A stretch of 64,000 nt of DNA from Hydrogenovibrio marinus (GCF_013340845.1 NZ_AP020335.1:1054001-1118000); one strand, 5' to 3'; counted from the stretch's first letter, positions 34,017 through 44,082 are shown. The notes: a model not told the origin generated them from the sequence alone. Made by a program: numbers and translations.

Positions 34017-34862
34017 TTAAAAACTACCAGGTTGGGGGAAGAGGTAGTCAATGGCTTCGCGGATATCTTCTTCCGCTATCATCAATTCTTGATTGGCGTT
34101 TTCACGCATCAAAGCCACTTCTTCGGTGAAATACTCCGGCATTTCATGTTCGATAATACAAGCCTCACTGAGTTGAACCAGCGCGACTAATGTTCGGATA
34201 CTGTCGTCTTCTATTTCTGGTAAATGCTTTTTGTGCGCTTGGTAGATGATATGTCCCATCGATTTTCCCAACTGCCACTTCTTTGCCAGAAGTAATCCCG
34301 CTACATTTCGGCTTGAGGTATAACGTTCGTTCTCAATCTGTTTGGTGTGATAGGGTGCCGCTAAACATTCCATAAAGACTTCATCATAGTCTTTGAACTT
34401 GGTCGCTAAAATAATGCAACCGGAGTTATAGAACAGGCCGCCTAGGTAAGCTTGGTCAGATCTTATATGCATCACACGCTCACTCAAAAAACCGCAAAGT
34501 GATGCGGTGTTCAAACTGAGCTGGTTAATTTCGGTTCGGGCACGACCAAGATATTCCATGCTGTAATAAATTCCCATCACCAGGCTTTTCAGGCTTTTTA
34601 CGCCGATGACGTCAACCGCATCGCGGATGCTGGTGACGTCGGCTGCTCTGTGTTTGGAAAATAGGGGATAGTTGGCAGTTTTGATGACTTCGGCAGTCAA
34701 GTTCATGTTCTGAGAAATCAGTTTGACAATTTCATTGGTTTCGGGAAGTTGTAGTCCAGACAGGAGCTCGTTTAATTTGAGGATTTCCTTGGGAAGTGCG
34801 GGAATCTTATCAATCTCAAAAAGCGTTTTCGCATGTTCTATTTGTTCTTTTATGGTGAGCAT
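34017..34862 (-). CDS. HDOD-domain signalling protein
   Basis: A 281-residue soluble protein with an HDOD domain: IPALPKEILKLNELL at the start of the domain, LTAEVIKTANYPLF and IRDAVDVIGVKSLKSLVMG, then a helical HD-like core. HDOD proteins are non-enzymatic signalling scaffolds linked to stress, cyclic-di-GMP or motility circuits. ATG 34862 has AGGA five bases upstream; the open frame reaches 34943. The C-terminal residues QPGSF and the stop codon are formed by a copy of the 18-bp repeat. Confidence 0.8.
   Translation of the reverse strand: MLTIKEQIEHAKTLFEIDKIPALPKEILKLNELLSGLQLPETNEIVKLISQNMNLTAEVIKTANYPLFSKHRAADVTSIRDAVDVIGVKSLKSLVMGIYYSMEYLGRARTEINQLSLNTASLCGFLSERVMHIRSDQAYLGGLFYNSGCIILATKFKDYDEVFMECLAAPYHTKQIENERYTSSRNVAGLLLAKKWQLGKSMGHIIYQAHKKHLPEIEDDSIRTLVALVQLSEACIIEHEMPEYFTEEVALMRENANQELMIAEEDIREAIDYLFPQPGSF
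34019..34036 (+). repeat. 18-bp dispersed repeat, copy 9 (one mismatch)
   Basis: AAAAACTACCAGGTTGGG overlaps the stop codon of the HDOD gene and encodes its last residues in a third reading frame (QPGSF). Confidence 0.75.
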
Positions 34863-35033
34863 GTGCGTCCTGCGATCTCTAACAACTGTGTCCAAATAAG
34901 TTTGATGAAACTTGCTATGTGTAGGCATTTTATTCGGTTTCAATTAGAAATGCCTTAATTTTACGGGCGAAATATAACCTTTATTTCAATCAAATTCAAA
35001 ATAGAAGGTTTTATGAGGCTGGGTGCTCTAGGG

Positions 35034-35963
35034 TTAATGCTTTGTTTTTCTGCCTTGTAGTCCACCGGAATGGTACAAAATGACTTTTGATCCCGAAGGA
35101 ATATGATTTTTATCCAATTCAGCAAGAAAGGCGAAAATCAGCTTTCGGGTATAAATCGGATCAAGCAGGATGCCAAAGTTCTCTTCAAACCAGGTTTCCG
35201 TATCTTCCATGTCTTGAGATGATTTTGCATAACCATTGCCATGGTAATCTTGTAAAAGTTTCCAGGCGTTTGTCTGGTGATTCGAAGCCTTCTCAACCCA
35301 AGTGGAAATGTCTTCAATCAGATAATTGGAATCCTTCAATGTCGATACACCAAGTAATTGTCTGTTAGCTTGATATTGTGTATTGGTAATGAACCCAGCA
35401 AGAGTTCCTCCCGTGCCGACAGCCGTATAGAGGTGCGTCCACTCGGGACATTGAGTTTCAAGGTCTTTACAAATCTCTTTGAATCCGAGGATGGCAAGTT
35501 CATTGGTGCCGCCTTCCGGCAGGATGTAGGCATTTGGGTGGCAAGTATTGAGGGTCGATAAAAACTCAGGAGATTGTTTTAGCCGGTAATCGCTACGGGA
35601 AATAAAGTGTAGCAGCATGCCTTTACGGGCAGCTTCAGTGAGAGTGAGACTCCATTTATTCGGAGTATCTCGTAACTCTTCGCCGCGAATATAACCATGG
35701 GTTTCAAATCCTAAATTTTTTCCGGCGGCGGCTACTGCGGCAATGTGGTTTGAGTAAGCGCCGCCAAAAGTGACCAGTGTTGTTTTCCCCTCAAGTCGCG
35801 CTTGCTGAAGATTTAGCTTCAGCTTGTGCCATTTATTGCCTTGAATGGTAGGGTGGTTCAAATCATCCCGCTTTATCCAAACGTCAATTCCCTTATCGGA
35901 AAAACGTGGATGATCGAGTCTGGATAAAACAGTTTGATGGTGCATTAGTTTTTTCTGAGACAA
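35034..35963 (-). CDS. PLP-dependent ACC deaminase / D-cysteine desulfhydrase family protein
   Basis: A 309-residue fold-type II PLP enzyme. The PLP lysine lies in IQGNKWHKLKLNLQ near residue 43; the nucleophile-side segment FGGAYSNHIAAVA and the phosphate-binding loop AVGTGGTLAGF are present; HSGGLQG closes the C-terminus. The family includes 1-aminocyclopropane-1-carboxylate deaminase and D-cysteine desulfhydrase; in a non-plant-associated bacterium the latter, or another D-amino-acid activity, is more likely. Monocistronic. Confidence 0.82.
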   Translation of the reverse strand: MSQKKLMHHQTVLSRLDHPRFSDKGIDVWIKRDDLNHPTIQGNKWHKLKLNLQQARLEGKTTLVTFGGAYSNHIAAVAAAGKNLGFETHGYIRGEELRDTPNKWSLTLTEAARKGMLLHFISRSDYRLKQSPEFLSTLNTCHPNAYILPEGGTNELAILGFKEICKDLETQCPEWTHLYTAVGTGGTLAGFITNTQYQANRQLLGVSTLKDSNYLIEDISTWVEKASNHQTNAWKLLQDYHGNGYAKSSQDMEDTETWFEENFGILLDPIYTRKLIFAFLAELDKNHIPSGSKVILYHSGGLQGRKTKH

Positions 35964-36039
35964 ATTTGACCCTTAACGCGACAGAGTTGGTAAAATTCAC
36001 GTTTTTATAAAATTCTATTCGATTCAACGAGGAGTTCGC

Positions 36040-37257
36040 GTGGAACATTTAACCACCAGCTTAGATGTCTTATTTATCCTTTTAGGGGCTATTTTAGTCC
36101 TGTTCATGCATGCCGGTTTTGCTTTTTTGGAAGTGGGAACGGTACAACACAAAAACCAAGTCAATGCTCTGGTCAAAATCATGTCGGATTTAGGCGTGTC
36201 GACCGTTGCTTACTTCTTTATCGGTTATGGCGTTGCTTATGGGGTTTTCTTAGGCTTCAACTTGGATGGACAGCTTGCCAAGGCGATGACGGAAAAGTCC
36301 GGTTATGAATTGGTTAAATTCTTTTTCTTGATGACGTTTGCTGCGGCGATTCCAGCCATCGTTTCCGGTGGTATTGCAGAGCGTGCGAAGTTTTACCCGA
36401 TTCTATTGTCTACCTTCTTTATCGTCGCTTTTGTTTACCCGTTTTTTGAAGGGATTGCTTGGAACGGTAACTACGGTATCCAGGATTGGCTGAAAACAAA
36501 CTATGGCGCACCTTTTCATGATTTTGCAGGTTCGATTGTCGTTCACGCCGTTGGTGGTTGGATTGCATTGACAGCCATTATGGTTCTGGGTGCTAGACGT
36601 GGCCGTTATGGTAAAGATGGCAACATTAAGCAAGTGTATCCACCGTCAAGCATTCCATTTCTGGCGTTGGGTGCATGGATTCTGACCGTTGGTTGGTTTG
36701 GGTTCAACGTGATGTCTGCACAGCAAATCACGGGCATTCAAGGTTTGGTTGCCATGAACTCATTGATGGCGATGGTCGGGGGAATCCTGGCTGCGACATT
36801 CATGAGCGACAAAGATCCAGGTTTCGTGCATAACGGACCACTTGCTGGTTTGGTAGCGATTTGTGCTGGTTCTGATGTGGTGAGTCCATTAGGCGCATTG
36901 GTTATCGGTTTGGTTGCCGGTGCTTTGTTCGTTAAGGCATTTGTCTGGACGCAAAAAACTTTGAAAGTTGATGATGTTCTTGGGGTTTGGCCGCTACACG
37001 GTTTATGTGGTGTTTGGGGTGCAATTGCCGCTGGTATCTTCGGAGGCACGGCCCTTGGTGGTCTAGGTGGCGTATCTTTTATGTCTCAGCTTATTGGAAC
37101 TTTGATGGGGGTTGCCGTTGCTTTGATTGGCGGATACATCGTTTACAAGTTAATTGATGTGTTCTTTGGCATTCGTCTATCAGAAGAAGAAGAACATCAA
37201 GGTGCGGATTTGACGATTCACAAAATCCATGCGAATCCACCGAGAGATGAGTATTGA
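36040..37257 (+). CDS. amt: Ammonium transporter
   Basis: A 405-residue polytopic channel of the Amt/Rh family: GFAFLEVGTVQHKNQVNAL, the DFAGSIVVHAVGGWIAL signature with the first pore His, and GVWPLHGLCGVWGAIAAG with the second. Start GTG 36040 with GAGGAG eight bases upstream. No glnK is adjacent, unlike the usual glnK-amtB pair. Followed by a strong terminator. Confidence 0.95.
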   Translation: MEHLTTSLDVLFILLGAILVLFMHAGFAFLEVGTVQHKNQVNALVKIMSDLGVSTVAYFFIGYGVAYGVFLGFNLDGQLAKAMTEKSGYELVKFFFLMTFAAAIPAIVSGGIAERAKFYPILLSTFFIVAFVYPFFEGIAWNGNYGIQDWLKTNYGAPFHDFAGSIVVHAVGGWIALTAIMVLGARRGRYGKDGNIKQVYPPSSIPFLALGAWILTVGWFGFNVMSAQQITGIQGLVAMNSLMAMVGGILAATFMSDKDPGFVHNGPLAGLVAICAGSDVVSPLGALVIGLVAGALFVKAFVWTQKTLKVDDVLGVWPLHGLCGVWGAIAAGIFGGTALGGLGGVSFMSQLIGTLMGVAVALIGGYIVYKLIDVFFGIRLSEEEEHQGADLTIHKIHANPPRDEY

Positions 37258-37346
37258 TTCAGTAACTTATTGATTTTATTTGAATCGTTTTGCCGGTTTA
37301 TTCATCGGCTGAAACAAACACAATCTAAGTTATTTTAATTAAAAAC

Positions 37347-37374
37347 AACCCGCTTTATCCAAGCGGGTTTTTTT
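37347..37374 (+). terminator. Rho-independent terminator after amt
   Basis: AACCCGCTT-TATCC-AAGCGGGTT stem followed by a run of T. Confidence 0.92.
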
Positions 37375-37433
37375 GTGCTATTCTTGTATCCGGCTTGGAT
37401 ATTTATAGAATATAAACTGACTCATCGACGACT

Positions 37434-39824
37434 ATGCGCAAACTTTCTGCTGATCAACTCTACCGTTTTACCACTATCAACCCTGAAAAATTTGAAGAAC
37501 AAGAGACGAATGTCAATGCGTTCATGAAACGCTTTCATCCTCGTGCCTATCAATCTCTAAATTTTGGGTTGCACCTCAAACGTAATCAGAATCATATTTT
37601 CATTATGGGGGAACCTGGCGTTGGTCGTATCGGCATGACCAAATCCGTGTTACGTGATGCCGCCGCCAGAAGAGATATTCCGCAGGATGTCGTTTTGGTG
37701 TCCGATTTCAGTGAGTCTAACAAGACACAGTATCTTTATTTTAAGGCTGGACACGGGCATGCTTTTAAAGCGGCCATGGAAGAGTTTATTACGCAGTTGA
37801 AAACGCAGTTGCCGGTCGTGTTTGATGGGCATGTCTACCAGCTGAAAAACCAGCAGTTGGAAAATGATCTTGCACAAAAGCAAGAAGCTGCGTTGACGCC
37901 GGCATTCGAGTTAGCGGAGTCGTTGAGTATTGAGATTCAGCAAACTGAAAATAACTTTGTTTTGTTGGCGGTAGTCGATGGCGAACGATTGCGTATGTCC
38001 GAATTGAAGAATTTGGAAGAACCTTTGCAAAAACATTTTCTTGAAGCGTTGGATCAAGTTGAGGAAGAGTTGAATAAAGGCTTGACCCGTTTCCCATTCT
38101 TGCAGCATGAATATATGGATGCTGGTAAGAAGCTGAACACTCGTTTTGCCAACGACCATCTGGCACCATTGACTGATGCTTTGAAGATGGAGTTTGGAGA
38201 AAATGATTCTGTAAAACAATATTTGGAATCATTGAAAGATGCGGTGATTTCCAAGTTACATCTGTTTTGGGATCAGTCCGGTGAAAGTGTCACCAGCACC
38301 ACACAGAATTCCATGGAAGACCTGTTGGCAGAACAGCACGGTTTTTCGATTTTTGAAGTGAATTTATTGGTCGATCATAGCGGTCTGAAGCATGCGCCGA
38401 TTATTTACGAACAAAATGCCAGTATGCCGAAACTGTTCGGTTATACCATCAATTCAGCCAGTGCCAATGCAACGGATACCCTAACGTTGGCAATGAACCA
38501 TCAAGCCGGGTTGTTACAAAAAGCGAATGGCGGTTTCTTGTTGTTGAATGTTGAATCTCTGCTGAAAGACCCTGAAATCTGGTCGAACTTGAAAGCCGCA
38601 TTATTGAGTAAGAAACTGACGTTTGAAATTCCGTCTTCAAGCAGTGTAGTGCCTTACCATTTGCCGGATTATCCTTTGAATGTCACTTTGGTTCTGTTGG
38701 GGCGTGCAATTCATTTCTACGCATTACAGGAAATCGACAGTCAATTCAGTCGTTTGTTTAAGGTGCAGGTCGAGTTTGAAGTTGAGCTGGAACGTACTGA
38801 AGAACATGAATTGGTGCTGGCGAAACAGCTAGAAAACGAAATCAAGGATTGGGATGACTTACCTGTCTCTGTTTCTGCTTATGAAAGATTGATTGAATAC
38901 GCTTCACGTCTGGCAGAGTCGGAAAGCCGCCTTTACACCAACAAAGCGATTTTACGTGATGTGCTTGCCGAAGCAAACGCTTTTGCCAGAGCAAATGACG
39001 AAACCGAAATCACCAGAAGTACGATCGAAGCAACGATTCTGCAACGAGATTTCCATACCGGGTTGATGGAAGATTATTTCCACCGAGCGATTATCGAAGA
39101 GCAGGTGTTAATTTCTGTTACAGGCTCGCATGTTGGGCAGGTTAATGGTTTGACGGTATTGACAGTTGGACGCCAATCTTTCGGTCAGCCAGTCCGTATT
39201 ACCGCTCAGGCTTCATCAGGTGATGAAGGGGTGGTGGATATTGAACGTGAAGTTGAAATGGCAGGCCCCATCCATTCTAAAGGGATGTTGATATTGTCCG
39301 GCTATTTACGTGGTCGTTATATGAAGTTCAAGGCGTGGGGCTTTAGTGCTTCTATCGTTATGGAACAAACTTATGATGGCGTTGAAGGGGATAGTGCTTC
39401 TTCTGCAGAATTGTTGGCATTGATTTCATCGATTTCTCAAACCCCATTACGTCAGGATTTGGCGATTACCGGGTCGGTAAACCAGTTTGGTGAAATTCAA
39501 CCCATTGGTGGCGTGAATGAGAAAATCGAAGGCTTCTTCAAGGTCTGTAAGGCTCGTGGTCTGACAGGAACCCAGGGAGCGGTTGTTCCTGAAGCCAATA
39601 CCAAACACCTGATGTTGAACGCAGAAGTGCGTGAAGCGGTGGAGTCAGGTCAATTCCATATTTACGCGATGAGCCATATTGATGATGCGCTAGGTTTGTT
39701 TACCGATATGCCTGTTGGCAAAGTCAACGATAAGGGTGAGTTCCCGGAAGGCAGCGTTAACGATAGAGTGATTAAAGCGCTGGAAAAAATGAACGAAAAG
39801 CATGACGAAAGTCATGATGATTAA
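37434..39824 (+). CDS. Lon-like ATP-dependent protease
   Basis: A 796-residue protease of the Lon family without the N-terminal LAN domain (YcbZ/LonH-like). The AAA part begins near residue 55 with a modified Walker A, MGEPGVGRIGMTKS, where Arg takes the usual Lys place. The C-terminal protease domain has the Ser-Lys dyad S654 (EGDSASSAEL) and K697 (PIGGVNEKIEG). A helical insertion of about 200 residues lies within the ATPase. Such proteins form ring-shaped cytoplasmic proteases; ATP dependence is uncertain given the altered P-loop. Monocistronic. Confidence 0.85.
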   Translation: MRKLSADQLYRFTTINPEKFEEQETNVNAFMKRFHPRAYQSLNFGLHLKRNQNHIFIMGEPGVGRIGMTKSVLRDAAARRDIPQDVVLVSDFSESNKTQYLYFKAGHGHAFKAAMEEFITQLKTQLPVVFDGHVYQLKNQQLENDLAQKQEAALTPAFELAESLSIEIQQTENNFVLLAVVDGERLRMSELKNLEEPLQKHFLEALDQVEEELNKGLTRFPFLQHEYMDAGKKLNTRFANDHLAPLTDALKMEFGENDSVKQYLESLKDAVISKLHLFWDQSGESVTSTTQNSMEDLLAEQHGFSIFEVNLLVDHSGLKHAPIIYEQNASMPKLFGYTINSASANATDTLTLAMNHQAGLLQKANGGFLLLNVESLLKDPEIWSNLKAALLSKKLTFEIPSSSSVVPYHLPDYPLNVTLVLLGRAIHFYALQEIDSQFSRLFKVQVEFEVELERTEEHELVLAKQLENEIKDWDDLPVSVSAYERLIEYASRLAESESRLYTNKAILRDVLAEANAFARANDETEITRSTIEATILQRDFHTGLMEDYFHRAIIEEQVLISVTGSHVGQVNGLTVLTVGRQSFGQPVRITAQASSGDEGVVDIEREVEMAGPIHSKGMLILSGYLRGRYMKFKAWGFSASIVMEQTYDGVEGDSASSAELLALISSISQTPLRQDLAITGSVNQFGEIQPIGGVNEKIEGFFKVCKARGLTGTQGAVVPEANTKHLMLNAEVREAVESGQFHIYAMSHIDDALGLFTDMPVGKVNDKGEFPEGSVNDRVIKALEKMNEKHDESHDD

Positions 39825-39885
39825 GCGTTGATTTAAAGCAGGTCAAACTCGACCATAACCCGACTAGAGGGTTTGGTCACTAATT

Positions 39886-40419
39886 TTATTGTTCCTGGTT
39901 TTTGCGACGTTCCTGACGACGGATTTTCCATGATTTGGCGACATGCCAACGCCAGAAAATGTGGATGCCGAAGTAGCTGAAAACAGCCAACGTAACACCG
40001 ACGACCGTACTGCCCAAATACAACGGTAACCAAATCTGATCCAAGGTATGCAATATACCATCAAATGACAAGTCAAAAGCTTCCGAAGACTGTGCTTTAT
40101 CTCCTAGAATCCATGTTCCCACCAAGTAGTTGAAATAGAAAATCGGCGGCATGGTCAAAGGATTGCTAATCCACACCAAAGCGACACTGATCGGCAGGTT
40201 TGCTCTGAAAATAATCGCGGTGATGGCTGATGTCAGCATCTGAGAGGGAATCGGAATCGACATCCAAAATAAGCCACTTGCAAAGGCTTTTGCCGTATTA
40301 TGACGATGAACGTGCCATAAATTCGGGTTTGCTATCCATTTGGCGAGAAAGCCAATGCCTTTTATTTGGCGAATTTTTTCAGGGTTGGGCGCGTATTTTT
40401 TGATGAGTTTTTTCGGCAT
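39886..40419 (-). CDS. DUF2062 membrane protein
   Basis: A 177-residue membrane protein of the DUF2062 family: the N-terminal NPNLWHVHRHNTAKAFASGLF region, then IPIPSQM and WISNPLTMPPIFYFNYLVG, with two to three hydrophobic segments and a basic tail. Function unknown. Divergent from comEC with only 24 bases between start codons, so their promoters must overlap each other or the coding sequences. Confidence 0.82.
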   Translation of the reverse strand: MPKKLIKKYAPNPEKIRQIKGIGFLAKWIANPNLWHVHRHNTAKAFASGLFWMSIPIPSQMLTSAITAIIFRANLPISVALVWISNPLTMPPIFYFNYLVGTWILGDKAQSSEAFDLSFDGILHTLDQIWLPLYLGSTVVGVTLAVFSYFGIHIFWRWHVAKSWKIRRQERRKNQEQ

Positions 40420-40443
40420 AGCGGTCGAGTTACTAAAATTTTT

Positions 40444-42987
40444 ATGTTTCGTTATTTTGTTTTAGGGTTTATCAGCGCATTAGTCGGCATTTATCATCTG
40501 TCTCAACCGCCATGGACAAGCGTTACCGTGGGCTTGTTCTCGCTTTCCCTATTGTTATTTGTTGGCGCATTGCGTTTTTCAATGCCTCGGTATTCTTTCT
40601 TTACCAAGCTCAACCAAATTATTATACAGCTTATTTTCGGCGCACTTATTGCATTTTTGTTGAGCTTTTATGTCGAAAATACATCCATAAAAATCCCTGA
40701 AACGGCGTTTAACCAGAAGGTTTGGGTGGAAGGCGAGATTGTCGGTTTGTCCACTGAAAAACAAACCGATTTCGGTCAGAAAAAAGTCCAATTCACCTTG
40801 AAACTGTCTCGCATTAATCAGCTGTCATTACCCCCAACCTGGCAGATTTTTTCATCCAGAATCCGGCTGTCTTGGTATTTTAATAAAACTGCCAGCAGCC
40901 TGACATCATTGCCGAAATCCGGCGAGAAGTGGCGCTTTTATATCAAACTCAAGCCAAATCATTTCAGCTTGAACCCCGGTGCGTTTGATTACGAAACCTA
41001 TTTATTCCAACAGCATGTTCAAGCGGTTGGTTATGTACTGAATGCGAGAACCTTCGCTACCGCACAGCGGTTGGCACCGCCATCTAACTTCAGCTTGCAG
41101 CAGTGGATTTGGCAAAGACTTAATCCTTGGTTTCAACATAGTGCGTTTGGTGGTGTTTTCGGGGCATTGCTCTATGGCGATAAATCCCTGATTACCGCAC
41201 CGCAATGGCAAGTTTTCAGGCAAACCGGTACTGTCCATCTCATGGCGATTTCCGGATTGCATATCGGCATTATGGCAGCAATCGGATTTTGGTTGTTTGC
41301 ATCAATTTGGAAATGGCTCGTTTTGTATTTGCCACTGTCCGCCTTAAGACAGAGTATTTCACGTACGCCTAAAGTGGTTTGGGGAAGCCTTGGCGCCAGT
41401 GGTTTTGCATTTATGTATATCGCACTTGCCGGGTTTGCCATACCCACGGTGAGAGCAGGGTTGATGGTATTCATCCTCTTGATTTTCATCGTGTTTCGCC
41501 GTCGTTTCCAAGTGTGGGCGGCACTGGCACTGGCGGCATTTTTCATCACGTTACCGGATTCAAGAGCAGTACTCAGCCAAGGGTTTTGGCTGTCTTTTAT
41601 TGCCGTCGCCATCATCTATGCGGTTATCGCTTCTCCCGGTTTTCAGGGACGCGCGACATGGCAGCAGTTTTTACTGTTGCAACTCGCACTGACTTTAGGG
41701 ATGGCGCCAATATTGACGTTGTTCTATGGTCAAGTGCCTACCATTGGTGTTCTCGCTAACTTAGTAGCTGTTCCAGTAGTCACACTGGTGGCGCTACCAT
41801 TGTTGATGTTGTCGGCGGTTTTTATTCTGTTGTTTGGCGCATGGCTACCCGGAGTTGCCGAGTTTGTCATGGAAATGAATAACGAACTATGGCAATGGCT
41901 TTGGTGGGGGTTGAACGAGATATTGAAGCTAGGCCAACATGCCGTAATTTATTGGATGCCGGGAGCTATCTCGCCGATTGCACTGATTTGTCTTTATGCT
42001 GGATTGGCGCTTTGGGTTTCAACTAAGTGGCCAACTGAGTTCAGCTCTAAAGGAAAGACATACCCTTGGAGAGAATCTTATCGATGGCTTGGTGCGGTCA
42101 TGATGATTGCTCTGTTCTTTTTAGTGTCTGTTGGTTACAGCCAATTCAAGAGTGAATTGTTGCCGGGAGAAGTCAAAGTGACGTTGTTGGATGTTGGACA
42201 AGGGCAAGCCATGATGTTTGAAACGCGTCACCATACGTTAGTTTACGATACCGGACCTAAATTCAGTGAAGCATTGGATGGTGCCAGTATGGCACTATTG
42301 CCTTATCTCTCCCATGAAAAACGTAACAGCGTTGATTTACTGGTGGTGAGCCATTCCGACATGGATCACGCAGGAGGAACACAAACGCTATTGCAAAACG
42401 TAGAGGTGGATCATGCCATTTTAGGGCAGCCAAAAAAATTAAATGGAAGGCTACAAAAAGAAGCTATTAAGACTCAATTCATGCCATGTTTTGCGGGGCA
42501 ATCCTGGATATTTGATCAAGTTCATTTTGACGTTTTATCGCCGCAAAAGGGCGCAGTCGCGCCTGATGATAATGATGCGTCTTGCGTGTTACGGGTTTCA
42601 ACCGGCAAGACAGCGATGATGGTGATGGGAGATGCTTCAAAAACGATTGAGCAGCACTTGATTGAACGCTATCGGAAGCAGGGAAAGATGGCGTTGAAAT
42701 CCGAGGTGCTGGTTGCTGGTCACCATGGCAGCCATACGGCAACATCCTTGGTTTGGCTAGGAACCGTGCAACCCAAGTTGGTACTGTTTTCAGCAGGGTA
42801 TTTGAATCGCTATCATTTTCCGAATAAACCGGTTGTCGAGCGGATAAATAAATTGGGAATTGCCATGCTCAATACGGCATGCAATGGCGCCATAACCTTA
42901 AAAATGACACCAAATGAATTTCAAGTCGAAAATCGTCAACGCATTGACCATAAAACTTGGTATCATCACCAATGTAAAGCGCCATAA
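40444..42987 (+). CDS. comEC: ComEC/Rec2 DNA-uptake channel
   Basis: A polytopic inner-membrane protein of about 847 residues carrying single-stranded DNA into the cytoplasm during natural transformation. An N-terminal DUF4131/OB-like region is followed by the competence domain (YGDKSLITAPQWQVFRQTGTVHLMAISGLHIGI) with many helices; a C-terminal metallo-beta-lactamase domain carries VTLLDVGQGQAMM, VVSHSDMDHAGG and VAGHHGSHTA. Met 40444 is the first start outside the divergent gene. One 18-bp repeat copy lies inside, read as PTWQIF. E. coli-like order comEC-lpxK-ycaR-kdsB, but msbA is absent. Confidence 0.92.
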   Translation: MFRYFVLGFISALVGIYHLSQPPWTSVTVGLFSLSLLLFVGALRFSMPRYSFFTKLNQIIIQLIFGALIAFLLSFYVENTSIKIPETAFNQKVWVEGEIVGLSTEKQTDFGQKKVQFTLKLSRINQLSLPPTWQIFSSRIRLSWYFNKTASSLTSLPKSGEKWRFYIKLKPNHFSLNPGAFDYETYLFQQHVQAVGYVLNARTFATAQRLAPPSNFSLQQWIWQRLNPWFQHSAFGGVFGALLYGDKSLITAPQWQVFRQTGTVHLMAISGLHIGIMAAIGFWLFASIWKWLVLYLPLSALRQSISRTPKVVWGSLGASGFAFMYIALAGFAIPTVRAGLMVFILLIFIVFRRRFQVWAALALAAFFITLPDSRAVLSQGFWLSFIAVAIIYAVIASPGFQGRATWQQFLLLQLALTLGMAPILTLFYGQVPTIGVLANLVAVPVVTLVALPLLMLSAVFILLFGAWLPGVAEFVMEMNNELWQWLWWGLNEILKLGQHAVIYWMPGAISPIALICLYAGLALWVSTKWPTEFSSKGKTYPWRESYRWLGAVMMIALFFLVSVGYSQFKSELLPGEVKVTLLDVGQGQAMMFETRHHTLVYDTGPKFSEALDGASMALLPYLSHEKRNSVDLLVVSHSDMDHAGGTQTLLQNVEVDHAILGQPKKLNGRLQKEAIKTQFMPCFAGQSWIFDQVHFDVLSPQKGAVAPDDNDASCVLRVSTGKTAMMVMGDASKTIEQHLIERYRKQGKMALKSEVLVAGHHGSHTATSLVWLGTVQPKLVLFSAGYLNRYHFPNKPVVERINKLGIAMLNTACNGAITLKMTPNEFQVENRQRIDHKTWYHHQCKAP
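40833..40850 (-). repeat. 18-bp dispersed repeat, copy 10
   Basis: Exact match, plus strand CCCAACCTGGCAGATTTT within comEC, in the frame that gives PTWQIF. Confidence 0.85.
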
Positions 42988-43053
42988 TCGCCAACCGATT
43001 AAGCTTTACTATCTTTTCGTTTTCCCTTATGACTACATACCGCCGAGGATCTT

Positions 43054-44082
43054 ATGAGTTGGCCGAGTTTCTGGCTGAGAGCCGATCACAATCACATTGC
43101 TTGGCAAAGCCGTTTGCTGTTGCCGATTTCCCGGTTGGTTTGCCGTGTGGCGCGTCGCCGTCTCCAAGCATTTGAAACACAGCATCCACCAAAAGTCACT
43201 GAGGCGAAGGTCATCGTTGTCGGTAACATCGTCGTGGGCGGTTCCGGTAAAACGCCTTTTATCATGTGGCTGGTTGAGCAATTGCAGCAACAAGGTTTTA
43301 GTTGTGGAATCGTGAGTCGAGGCTATGGCGGTAAAGCCAAAACCTGGCCGCAAATGGTTACGCCGGATTCTGATCCGAAATGGGTGGGCGACGAACCAGT
43401 GATGCTCGTCAAGCAGGCGAAAGTACCGATGGCGGTGTCACCGAACAGAGTGGAAGCGATTCGATATCTTGAACAAAACGTCAAGGCACTAGGCGGTCAT
43501 CTCGATGTGATTATTTCGGATGACGGTCTACAGCATTATGCGATGGCGCGTGATATGGAAATCGTAATGGTCGATGGCGAAAGAGGGTTGGGGAATGGCA
43601 TGTGTTTGCCATCAGGCCCTTTGCGTGAATCTAAACGTCGTCTTAAGACAGTGGATTTCATCGTCAGTAATGGCACATTGCGCTATCCTTTAGCGATTGC
43701 CGACACCATTGAAATTATGCGTTTGACGCCAGTTTGTTTTCGTAATGTGAAGCACCCGGAAAAAACCTTGTCACTTGAAGCGTTCAAAAACCAAGCGGTC
43801 AATGCTATTGCAGGGATAGGCAATCCGGCACGTTTTTACCGTGCTTTGAATCGCTTAGGGGCGATTGTAGAGTCTCGGGATTTTGCCGATCATCAGGCGT
43901 ACCAACCAAAAGATTTTTCGTGGCTAAAACAGCAAAAGGAAGCAATTCCGTTACTGATGACTGAGAAAGATGCGGTAAAATGTGTGGCATTTGCTGAAGA
44001 TGATTGGTGGTACTTGGAAATCAAGCCTCAGTGCAGTCAGCCTTTTGCCGAGCAAATCATCAAAAAATTACGTCGTCTTTGA
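43054..44082 (+). CDS. lpxK: Tetraacyldisaccharide 4'-kinase
   Basis: A 342-residue inner-membrane-associated kinase adding the 4'-phosphate of lipid A. P-loop: VVGNIVVGGSGKTPFIMWL near residues 52-70; DDGLQHYAMARDMEIVMVDG and LPSGPLRE are family signatures. GAGGATCTT precedes the ATG. It heads an lpxK-ycaR-kdsB operon for lipid A/Kdo assembly. Confidence 0.95.
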   Translation: MSWPSFWLRADHNHIAWQSRLLLPISRLVCRVARRRLQAFETQHPPKVTEAKVIVVGNIVVGGSGKTPFIMWLVEQLQQQGFSCGIVSRGYGGKAKTWPQMVTPDSDPKWVGDEPVMLVKQAKVPMAVSPNRVEAIRYLEQNVKALGGHLDVIISDDGLQHYAMARDMEIVMVDGERGLGNGMCLPSGPLRESKRRLKTVDFIVSNGTLRYPLAIADTIEIMRLTPVCFRNVKHPEKTLSLEAFKNQAVNAIAGIGNPARFYRALNRLGAIVESRDFADHQAYQPKDFSWLKQQKEAIPLLMTEKDAVKCVAFAEDDWWYLEIKPQCSQPFAEQIIKKLRRL

